Below, in pieces: positions 1-4,314 of a DNA stretch of 6,376 bases. Each line of letters begins with the position of its first letter. Within the stretch, counting starts at the first letter, position 1. The notes under the pieces are model-generated. The model saw only the letters and a program-made list of their open reading frames with translations, was not told the DNA's origin and did no database searches. A program made the translations under genes and the position numbers. The stretch is from an uncultured Eubacteriales bacterium (GTDB lineage Bacteria > Bacillota > Clostridia > Oscillospirales > Acutalibacteraceae). Location of the stretch: positions 1-6,376 of the forward strand of contig CAKRVQ010000065.1 in assembly GCA_934408795.1 (NCBI GenBank), in the 5' to 3' direction.

Positions 1-1168
1 CAGTAAGATAAGTATTAAGACCTGAGGTATAAATGTATTTTATATCACCGCACAGGGATTTGAATTCGGAGTTGCCCTCGATAAACTTTCGGAACTTTTT
101 GAGATCATTGCTGGTAAAACCCTCGGTGCTCGTTTTCATCATGTCTATCATAGCATCGTTGGAGTAGATCCTGCCGTCCTCTGTGGCTTCGGTCTGCTTT
201 CCCGCCGAGAGAAAAGCGTCTACCATAGAGCTCATATCCATTGCGGTTTCGGTCACCGTAACGGGATAGCTCGACATGGTACTCTCTTCGACGCTCTTGA
301 TATAGGCATTCACTCCGCTTGATACCGAAAGGACAAGCGCAATACCTATAATGCCTATAGAGCCTGCGAATCCCGTAAGAAGGGTTCGTGCTTTTTTGGT
401 CATCAGATTGTTGAAGGAAAGAGACAAAGCGGTAAAGAATGACATTGATGTCTTCTTCACCTTCGGCCTCGGCTTGCGTTCATCTTCGGTGTCATAAGGG
501 TCGGAGTCGGACACGATCTTACCGTCAAGCAGCCTGATTATGCGGGTGGAGTAGCGTTCGGCAAGCTCGGGGTTGTGTGTGACCATTATAACAAGGCGGT
601 TGGAGGCGATCGTTTTAAGAAGCTCCATTATCTGAACGCTTGTTTCGGAGTCAAGTGCACCGGTAGGCTCATCGGCAAGCAGGATATCGGGATCGTTGAC
701 GAGAGCACGAGCTATTGCCACGCGCTGCATCTGACCGCCGGACATCTGATTCGGTTTTTTGGACAACTGGTCGCCGAGTCCCACCTTTCGGAGCGCTTCG
801 ACGGCTCTTTTGCGCCTCTCGGATTTTGATACTCCCGACAGTGTAAGTGCCAGTTCCACGTTGGATAGCACGGTCTGATGAGGAATGAGGTTATAGCTCT
901 GGAACACGAATCCCACGGAATGGTTGCGGTAGGTGTCCCACTCGGCATCGGAAAAATCCTCGGTCGATCTGCCGTTGATTATAAGATCCCCGGATGTGTA
1001 GCGATCAAGTCCGCCTATGATATTAAGCAGCGTTGTCTTGCCGCAGCCGGACTGACCGAGAACCGAGACAAATTCGCTTTTTCTGAAGCAAAGGTCGATC
1101 CCTTTGAGTGCATGAACGGTCGCGTCTCCTGTTATATAATCTTTCTTTATGTTTTTTAGTTGAAGCAT
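1..1168 (-). CDS. ABC transporter, fused ATP-binding and permease protein (MacB/FtsX type), 3' end outside window
   Basis: Reading leftward from ATG at 1168, 389 codons stay open to the window edge. Residues 1-220 form a complete ABC ATPase: Walker A GQSGCGKTT (38-46), Q-loop Q90, signature MSGGQMQR (142-149), Walker B ILLADEP (162-168), D-loop ALD (171-173) and H-loop H198. A charged linker (about 221-240) leads to FNNLMTKKARTLLTG and a hydrophobic segment (about 266-284), the usual start of an FtsX-like permease, then an extracytoplasmic stretch. Known family members are single-chain MacB/LolD-type transporters that export peptides or antibiotics or act on the cell envelope; substrate cannot be read here. 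The start is supported by GGAGGG four bases upstream. The C-terminal membrane segments lie outside. The upstream direct repeat suggests control by a response regulator, but no two-component genes are visible. Confidence 0.93.
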   Translation of the reverse strand, partial: MLQLKNIKKDYITGDATVHALKGIDLCFRKSEFVSVLGQSGCGKTTLLNIIGGLDRYTSGDLIINGRSTEDFSDAEWDTYRNHSVGFVFQSYNLIPHQTVLSNVELALTLSGVSKSERRKRAVEALRKVGLGDQLSKKPNQMSGGQMQRVAIARALVNDPDILLADEPTGALDSETSVQIMELLKTIASNRLVIMVTHNPELAERYSTRIIRLLDGKIVSDSDPYDTEDERKPRPKVKKTSMSFFTALSLSFNNLMTKKARTLLTGFAGSIGIIGIALVLSVSSGVNAYIKSVEESTMSSYPVTVTETAMDMSSMVDAFLSAGKQTEATEDGRIYSNDAMIDMMKTSTEGFTSNDLKKFRKFIEGNSEFKSLCGDIKYIYTSGLNTYLT

Positions 1169-1172
1169 AATA

Positions 1173-1178
1173 CCCTCC
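1173..1178 (-). promoter_or_regulatory. Ribosome binding site of the ABC transporter gene
   Basis: GGAGGG on the minus strand, four bases before ATG 1168. It is the only strong Shine-Dalgarno sequence near the N-terminus and fixes the start, which places the first conserved ABC residues (LQLKNIKKDY) right at the beginning as expected. Confidence 0.8.
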
Positions 1179-1237
1179 GTTCCACAGTGCCGTCAGACGC
1201 TGGTCAGTCTTGCGTGACGGTCATATTTTTTAGTGCC

Positions 1238-1372
1238 CGACATTGTCCGATCGGCCGTTTTCAGATAGGCAGCCCTCAGATCAATCGTTTTCGGATCGAT
1301 GATTTTCGGTTGGGGAGTTTTCGGATCGGTCAATGTTAAAGCGGTCGCTGTTAAATCGGTCAATGTCGGCGA
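1238..1372 (-). repeat. Nine degenerate 15-bp tandem units in the ABC gene leader
   Basis: Read on the minus strand the segment divides into nine consecutive 15-nt units without gaps. Clear examples are GATCCGAAAACTCCC, GATCCGAAAACGATT, TATCTGAAAACGGCC, GATTTAACAGCGACC and GCTTTAACATTGACC. In one frame they read as five-residue units (SPTLT, DLTAT, ALTLT, DPKTP, QPKII, DPKTI, DLRAA, YLKTA, DRTMS), faintly like the A(D/N)LXX pentapeptide-repeat pattern. The surrounding frame (to 1193) has no convincing start: its only far upstream start is a TTG overlapping the proposed promoter. I therefore call it a repeat in a 5' leader of about 280 nt, or the remnant of a repeat-coding gene, rather than a gene. 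Confidence 0.6.
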
Positions 1373-1450
1373 TCTTGTGCAGACAAGACTCTTTTGAATG
1401 CCGAGAGGAGGCAAACGCTCTGCGATGTCGCCCCGCTCGTTTGATGTATC

Positions 1451-1480
1451 ATAATACAGTATCTCACGGCGGCGGATCAA
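1451..1480 (-). promoter_or_regulatory. Candidate promoter for the ABC transporter gene
   Basis: On the minus strand TTGATC (1480-1475) and TATTAT (1456-1451) are separated by 18 bp, a reasonable sigma-A pair. It would give a transcript with a leader of about 280 nt before ATG 1168. Support comes from the direct repeat immediately upstream. The -35 and -10 both deviate from consensus, consistent with an activated promoter. This is inference from sequence only. Confidence 0.45.
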
Positions 1481-1481
1481 T

Positions 1482-1499
1482 GTGTTAACTGCGTGTTAA
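1482..1499 (-). promoter_or_regulatory. TTAACAC direct repeat, possible response-regulator operator
   Basis: TTAACAC occurs twice on the minus strand (1499-1493 and 1488-1482) separated by GCAG, an exact 11-bp period, and ends one base before the proposed -35. Two 7-bp half-sites with a 4-bp gap is the typical arrangement bound by tandem dimers of OmpR/PhoB-family regulators, and ABC transporters of this type are often controlled by such two-component systems. Which regulator binds is unknown; no such gene is in the window. Confidence 0.45.
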
Positions 1500-1530
1500 T
1501 TTTCAGCTTAAGATGACGAGAATGATCCGA

Positions 1531-1737
1531 ATCCGATTGAGCAGACACCCGACCGTAGGCAGCGCCGCCCACGCCGAAGGCGCGGTAAACGGGCAACGGT
1601 ACATTTTCGTCTCGTGATAGTCCGACTTTTTTTGATAAGGTGACATTCCTTTATCACACTCTGCTGCCCGTTTTGCGCCCTTCTAAAGAAGGGCGCGCGG
1701 CGCTGCCTGCGGTCCGGGTTGCTGCTTGAAATCGGAT
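1531..1737. repeat. Long imperfect palindrome of about 200 bp
   Basis: Two arms fold back on each other around about 1633. Matched pairs run in order: ATCCGATT 1531-1538 with AATCGGAT 1730-1737, AGGCAGCGCCGC 1557-1568 with GCGGCGCTGCCT 1697-1708, AAACGGGCA 1587-1595 with TGCCCGTTT 1665-1673, and GTGATA 1614-1619 with TATCAC 1652-1657. The right arm also contains its own perfect 9-bp hairpin (GCGCCCTTC, loop TAAA, GAAGGGCGC, 1675-1696). No T-run follows on either strand, so it is not an ordinary terminator. It could be a fold-back (MITE-like) element or a structured RNA; I recognise no RNA family. The ORF across it is only a shadow of the arms. Confidence 0.6.
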
Positions 1738-2144
1738 AAGCTGCAGAAGCTCGACTTATTCTTATTTGTTTAATCAAACAAGGATCAAACCCTGCCGTCT
1801 GTCAGCGTACCTTTTAGGACTTTTCACCCCGTTTGTTTTGATGAACCGTCGTATTTACAATAGGCTTAGCATAGCATGGGTGAAAACAGGCATGTCAAAA
1901 CCGACAGGAACTCGACTCCCGTCAGCCCACCCGATGCCACCGATATTATACACCGTACGATATACGGTATGCACTGCGGCAGCCGACGCGGTGCCGTAAG
2001 ACGGATCCGCACCCGTCGGCACACATGGCGGGTCGGTCGATTCAAAAAGCACTTCCCTCTTGCTTGCGTGCTTACGGGAAACCCGTCCCTTACCCACCCA
2101 CTCACGAGCGTGTGCAGGAAAAAACCGCACAGTCCCTGCCTGTG
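1738..2144. other. Intergenic stretch with no recognisable gene
   Basis: Between the palindrome and the repeat array I see no supported gene. Open frames on both strands (for example plus 1876-2178, minus 1855-2162) lack ribosome sites, run into the repeat motif and show no recognisable domain. Small local inverted repeats exist: ACCGTA/TACGGT around 1950-1970, and GACGCGGTGC with GCACCCGTC around 1985-2020. A chance-quality promoter-like pair on the plus strand (TTGTTT 1833-1838, 17 bp, TACAAT 1856-1861) points into the region. Nothing here is firm. Confidence 0.4.
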
Positions 2145-2162
2145 TTCGACAAAATTCGACAC
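2145..2162 (-). promoter_or_regulatory. Tandem 0A-like box, copy 1
   Basis: Minus strand reads TGTCGAA, TTT, TGTCGAA: two direct copies with a 10-bp period, matching the Spo0A box core TGTCGAA in tandem. It opens the first 83-bp module. Binding by Spo0A is inferred from the motif only. Confidence 0.5.
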
Positions 2163-2227
2163 ATCCGCTAATAACTAATACTCGTCAAGTACTCAGCATA
2201 AAGAAACGAGCTCGGCGCTCGTTTACA
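2145..2227. repeat. 83-bp module A, copy 1 (divergent)
   Basis: Motif to motif, exactly 83 bp. It shares the CTAATAACTAAT, AGTACTC and GCATAAAGAAA blocks with copies 2 and 3. It ends with a hairpin AAACGAGC, loop TCGGC, GCTCGTTT (2204-2224). This is the most divergent of three copies, yet its length is unchanged. Confidence 0.8.
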
Positions 2228-2245
2228 TTCGACAAAATTCGACAC
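2228..2245 (-). promoter_or_regulatory. Tandem 0A-like box, copy 2
   Basis: Intact TTCGACAAAATTCGACAC on plus, that is two TGTCGAA boxes 10 bp apart on minus. It separates module A from the single-copy module X. Confidence 0.5.
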
Positions 2246-2420
2246 TGTGGCAAAAACGCCGTGCCCGACGGCAACAGAAAAAACCGTAAGTTAGTCAAAA
2301 TACTATGAGACTGAGTATATAGGCCGATTGAGTAATTACGGTAGTACTTGATTTCAAATTACCGTAGCCCTCCCCGATTTCGAGTGTGTACAAGGGGAAT
2401 ATCATACACCTTCTCTTGTT
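2246..2420. other. Module X, the only non-repeated interval of the array
   Basis: AT-richer than its neighbours. It holds a short hairpin GCCGT-GCCCG-ACGGC (2258-2272), which on minus is followed by a T-run (2256-2252), a weak terminator-like element. It also holds the inverted pair TACGGTA/TACCGTA near 2336-2367. The phrase AATTACCGTAGCCC near its end resembles ATAATTACCATAGCCC in the other modules, so it may be a diverged relative. No ORF of merit. Confidence 0.45.
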
Positions 2421-2438
2421 TTCGACAAAATTCGACAC
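2421..2438 (-). promoter_or_regulatory. Tandem 0A-like box, copy 3
   Basis: Intact motif; both TGTCGAA boxes (minus strand) are perfect and 10 bp apart. It precedes the first B-type module. Confidence 0.5.
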
Positions 2439-2535
2439 GACGGCGGGAGGTGTGTATACAGATTACCGCCGATTGAACGGATTGGGAAGACAAACTGCCG
2501 CCCGTCGGCGCGCGGGGTGCGCCGACGGGCGGCAG
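2439..2535. repeat. B-type module, copy 1 (shortened), ending in the GC-rich hairpin
   Basis: Contains GGTGTGTATACAGATTACC and GATTGAACGGATTGG as in the two later copies. It then jumps straight to the hairpin and lacks the roughly 160-bp central part (GATCGCTCGC... to ...CGTACAGAGG) present in the copies at 3099 and 3462. This is an internal deletion here, or an insertion in the others. The bases after the hairpin (2536-2613) have no clear partner in the window. Confidence 0.7.
2495..2535. repeat. GC-rich perfect hairpin, copy 1
   Basis: CTGCCGCCCGTCGGCGC (2495-2511), loop GCGGGGT, then its exact complement (2519-2535): a 17-bp perfect stem. No T-run on either side, so not an intrinsic terminator of standard form. 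The same stem recurs at 3319 and 3682. Confidence 0.85.
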
Positions 2536-2613
2536 GCGCCGAGGGACAGTGCTGCGGTCGGCAGATAGACAAGTTAGGCAACCGGGCGTGAAACTGCTGC
2601 CCGCTCGCACGCG

Positions 2614-2631
2614 CTCGACAAAATTCGACAC
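2614..2631 (-). promoter_or_regulatory. Tandem 0A-like box, copy 4
   Basis: CTCGACAAAATTCGACAC on plus: one change (first T to C), so the second minus-strand box reads TGTCGAG. The first box is intact. It opens module D. Confidence 0.4.
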
Positions 2632-2798
2632 GGCGGCGACAGGTGGTTCATAGCCGGCAGACGGTGAGCAGCAATGAATATCATAACACTGAAAATGTCT
2701 GTTTAGTTCATTAAGATTTTTTTGCTCTCGCATACGGGTGTATACAGATAAGCTGCCCTACATAATTACCATATCCCGATCGCTCACACACACCCGTG
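2632..2798. repeat. Module D, copy 1
   Basis: Almost identical over about 100 bp to 2900-3080 (offset 275): GGTGGTTCATAGCCGGCAG, then GTGAGCAGCAATGAATATC, then GTTTAGTTCATTAAG and a T-run. The tail has ATAATTACCATATCCCGATC, shared with the B-type modules. It includes a ten-codon frame (ATG 2674, MNIITLKMSV) without a convincing ribosome site. Confidence 0.8.
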
Positions 2799-2816
2799 TT
2801 CGACAAATTTCGACAC
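2799..2816 (-). promoter_or_regulatory. Tandem 0A-like box, copy 5
   Basis: TTCGACAAATTTCGACAC: the only change is in the 3-bp gap between the boxes, so both TGTCGAA boxes are intact. A change restricted to the gap is what would be expected if the boxes, not the gap, matter. Confidence 0.5.
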
Positions 2817-2881
2817 GCCTACTAATAACCAATGGCCGTATAGTACTCGGCATAAAGAAATGAGCGCAGCGCTCGTTCTCA
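2799..2881. repeat. 83-bp module A, copy 2
   Basis: Nearly identical to 3361-3443. Contains GCCTACTAATAACCAATGG, GTATAGTACTCGGCATAAAG and the palindrome GAGCGCAGCGCTC. Confidence 0.85.
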
Positions 2882-2899
2882 TTTGACAAAATTCGACAC
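2882..2899 (-). promoter_or_regulatory. Tandem 0A-like box, copy 6
   Basis: TTTGACAAAATTCGACAC: the third base is T, so the second minus-strand box is TGTCAAA; the first is intact. It closes module A copy 2 and opens module D copy 2. Confidence 0.4.
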
Positions 2900-3080
2900 G
2901 GCGGTGGGCGGCGACAGGTGGTTCATAGCCGGCAGACGGTGAGCAGCAATGAATATCATAACACTGAAAATATCTGTTTAGTTCATTAAGATTTTTTCTT
3001 TGCTCTCACATACGGATGTATACAGATAAGACATCTAGAATAATTACCGTATTTTGCTCAACCGCTCACGCGCACCTGTG
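2900..3080. repeat. Module D, copy 2
   Basis: Partner of 2632-2798. The first half is nearly identical, the second half diverged (TAATTACCGTATTTTGCTC in place of ATTACCATATCCCGATCGC). The ten-codon frame is kept with one change (MNIITLKISV). Confidence 0.8.
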
Positions 3081-3098
3081 TTCGACAAAATTCGACAC
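3081..3098 (-). promoter_or_regulatory. Tandem 0A-like box, copy 7
   Basis: Intact motif with two perfect TGTCGAA boxes at a 10-bp period on the minus strand. It precedes the first full B-type module. Confidence 0.5.
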
Positions 3099-3360
3099 GC
3101 CGGTAGGTGGTGTGTATACAGATTACCGCCCAATTGAACGGATTGGAAAGATAAATTGCTGCCCGGCATAATTACCATAGCCCGATCGCTCGCATGCGCC
3201 CGTGCGCGGCTGCGCGTGGGTGCGCGGCGGCACCGAAACTGATAGTGCCGCGAAACGGTCGTTCCCCGTTTGCGGTCAAGTTTTCCTTGTTTTCACACTT
3301 ACGGGACCGTACAGAGGAGCAGCCCGTCGGCGCGCAGGGTGCGCCGACGGGCTGCAGGCG
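3099..3360. repeat. B-type module, copy 2 (full)
   Basis: About 262 bp, closely matching 3462-3726 at an offset of 362-363. Order of landmarks: GTGTGTATACAGATTACC, ATTGAACGGATTGG, ATAATTACCATAGCCCGATC, a GC-rich block (GCCCGTGCGCGGCTGCGCGT), CGAAACGGTCGTTCC, CACTTACGGGACCGTACAG and the terminal hairpin. Confidence 0.88.
3319..3355. repeat. GC-rich perfect hairpin, copy 2
   Basis: GCAGCCCGTCGGCGC (3319-3333), loop GCAGGGT, exact complement at 3341-3355: a 15-bp perfect stem. The third pair is A-T here but C-G in the other two copies, a compensatory change that keeps the stem. Confidence 0.88.
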
Positions 3361-3378
3361 TTCGACAGAATTCGACAC
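3361..3378 (-). promoter_or_regulatory. Tandem 0A-like box, copy 8
   Basis: TTCGACAGAATTCGACAC: one change, again in the 3-bp gap; both TGTCGAA boxes on minus are intact. Confidence 0.5.
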
Positions 3379-3443
3379 GCCTACTAATAACTAATGGCCG
3401 TATAGTACTCGGCATAAAGAAATGAGCGCAGCGCTCGTTCTCA
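3361..3443. repeat. 83-bp module A, copy 3
   Basis: Differs from 2799-2881 at only a few positions (for example AACTAATGG instead of AACCAATGG). Same palindrome GAGCGCAGCGCTC and same exact length. Confidence 0.88.
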
Positions 3444-3461
3444 TTCGACAAAATTCGACAT
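3444..3461 (-). promoter_or_regulatory. Tandem 0A-like box, copy 9
   Basis: TTCGACAAAATTCGACAT: only the last, flanking base differs; both TGTCGAA boxes on minus are intact. Last copy of the array. Confidence 0.5.
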
Positions 3462-3726
3462 AGCGGTGGGCGGTGTATATACAAATGACTGCCGATTGAA
3501 CGGATTGGAAAGATAAATTGCTGCCAGGCATAATTACCATAGCCCGATCGCTCGCCTGCGCCCGTGCGCGGCTGCGCGTGGGTGCGCGGCGGCACCGAAA
3601 CAGATAGTACCGCGAAACAGTCGTTCCTTATTTGCGGTTAAGCCTTTCCTTGTTTTCACACTTACGGGACCGTACAGAGGAGCCGCCCGTCGGCGCGCAG
3701 GGTGCGCCGACGGGCGGCGGCAGGCG
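3462..3726. repeat. B-type module, copy 3 (full), end of the array
   Basis: Matches 3099-3360 throughout, including the terminal hairpin and the CAGGCG that follows. In copy 2 this is followed by the 18-bp motif; here it runs straight into the hydrogenase operon terminator, marking the array edge. Confidence 0.88.
3682..3718. repeat. GC-rich perfect hairpin, copy 3
   Basis: GCCGCCCGTCGGCGC (3682-3696), loop GCAGGGT, exact complement at 3704-3718. It has the C-G pair at the position where copy 2 has A-T. Confidence 0.88.
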
Positions 3727-3729
3727 TAT

Positions 3730-3767
3730 AAAAAATGGTTCCCGAGGGCTGAATGCCTTCGGGAGCC
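3730..3767 (-). terminator. Intrinsic terminator of the phosphatase-hydrogenase operon
   Basis: On the minus strand GGCTCCCGAAGGC (3767-3755), loop ATTCA, GCCCTCGGGAACC (3749-3737): 11 of 13 pairs match, followed directly by A and six T (3735-3730). It lies about 145 bp after the stop at 3913. The intervening 3768-3912 shows no gene. Confidence 0.8.
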
Positions 3768-3912
3768 GTACTTTTGCTGACGAGAATTGATGTTCTTTCA
3801 GTTTAAGCTGACGAAAATCAAACCCCTGTCGGTTCTGAGACTGCATACTAAGAACATTCGGCTGCCGACCGAGCGGCTCCGGTTCAGTCGCCGATCGGGC
3901 TCGATATATTGC

Positions 3913-4314
3913 TTATTTGAGTATGGAAATAACATCGGTTATGGTTTTTTCATGGGCCTCCATACCGTATTTATCAACTTCCGCTTTATTCTTTTCACCG
4001 TGGGTGAGGCATCCTGCACCGCCTATGCAGCCGCCGACGCAAGCCATACCCTCAATAAAGTTGGCATCCAGCACGCCCTTACTCTTTTTGAGGAGGGCTA
4101 TCTTGCAGGCCTCTATTCCGTCACAGGCGCACGCCTTGAGTTCAAAGTCCTCATTTCCGTGTTCTTTAAGTCCCTGTTTGACGGCGTCGGAAAGACCGCC
4201 CGAACGGGCAAATATCCTGCCGAAATAAGAAGCGTTATCCAGGACATCCTCCTCCAAAGCGGTTATATCTATATCTTTGCTGTCAAAAAGCGCCTGAAGC
4301 TCTTCAAAGGTCAT
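3913..4314 (-). CDS. [FeFe] hydrogenase, C-terminal part (H-cluster motif L3), separated by a frameshift
   Basis: 133 codons from ATG 4314 to TAA. It begins MTFEELQALF, which in intact group B hydrogenases lies in the middle of the catalytic domain, about 20 residues after the L2 motif. The key feature is L3, FIEGMACVGGCIGG (86-99), whose C92 and C96 would bind the [4Fe-4S] part of the H-cluster and bridge to the diiron site. A further CACDGIEAC (62-70) is present. The start ATG overlaps the upstream stop as ATGA, but no Shine-Dalgarno sequence lies at proper distance (GGAG is 26 nt away). Upstream the same frame stays meaningful (KGDREAYIDAA), showing that this is the tail of one broken gene rather than a separate subunit. 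Alone it lacks L1 and L2 and cannot form an H-cluster. Confidence 0.85.
   Translation of the reverse strand: MTFEELQALFDSKDIDITALEEDVLDNASYFGRIFARSGGLSDAVKQGLKEHGNEDFELKACACDGIEACKIALLKKSKGVLDANFIEGMACVGGCIGGAGCLTHGEKNKAEVDKYGMEAHEKTITDVISILK

Larger units (their letters stand above)
2145..3726. repeat. Mosaic repeat array delimited by nine copies of an 18-bp motif
   Basis: The motif TTCGACAAAATTCGACAC occurs at 2145, 2228, 2421, 2614, 2799, 2882, 3081, 3361 and 3444, always in this orientation, with at most one change per copy. Start-to-start distances are 83, 193, 193, 185, 83, 199, 280 and 83. The intervals are a limited set of modules in the order A, X, B-hairpin, D, A, D', B-hairpin, A, B-hairpin, of which only X is single-copy. 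Variable and internally repeated intervals rule out a CRISPR array. The array ends at 3726, four bases before the operon terminator, without a final motif copy. No transposase or integrase is present. Apparent ORFs in it translate the repeats. Confidence 0.85.

Noticed and set aside
1193..1480. 95-codon minus-strand ORF over the 15-bp repeats
   Set aside because: Its TTG start coincides with the proposed -35, there is no ribosome site and most of it is degenerate repeat; kept as a repeat and a finding, not a gene.
1833..1861. Plus-strand promoter TTGTTT-17-TACAAT
   Set aside because: No gene or clear RNA follows; such pairs arise by chance in sequence of this composition.
1876..2178. 100-codon plus-strand ORF
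   Set aside because: No Shine-Dalgarno sequence, overlapping equally long frames on the other strand, and its end is the repeat motif.
2252..2272. Minus-strand terminator (GCCGT/ACGGC stem plus T-run)
   Set aside because: Only a 5-bp stem and no gene upstream on that strand within the array; too weak to call.
2359..2733. 124-codon minus-strand ORF, and similar frames at 3172-3378, 3299-3595 and 3628-3846
   Set aside because: They translate the repeat modules (recurrent VEFCR, SNFVER and VGAPxAPTG strings from the 18-bp motif and the hairpin), have no ribosome site and no domain.
2145..3461. CRISPR array suggested by regularly recurring 18-bp repeats
   Set aside because: Intervals range from 83 to 280 bp, are themselves repeated modules, and no cas gene is present.
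2145..3726. Replication origin with iterons
   Set aside because: No DnaA boxes (TTATCCACA) or replication gene seen, and the spacing of the repeats is too wide for iterons.
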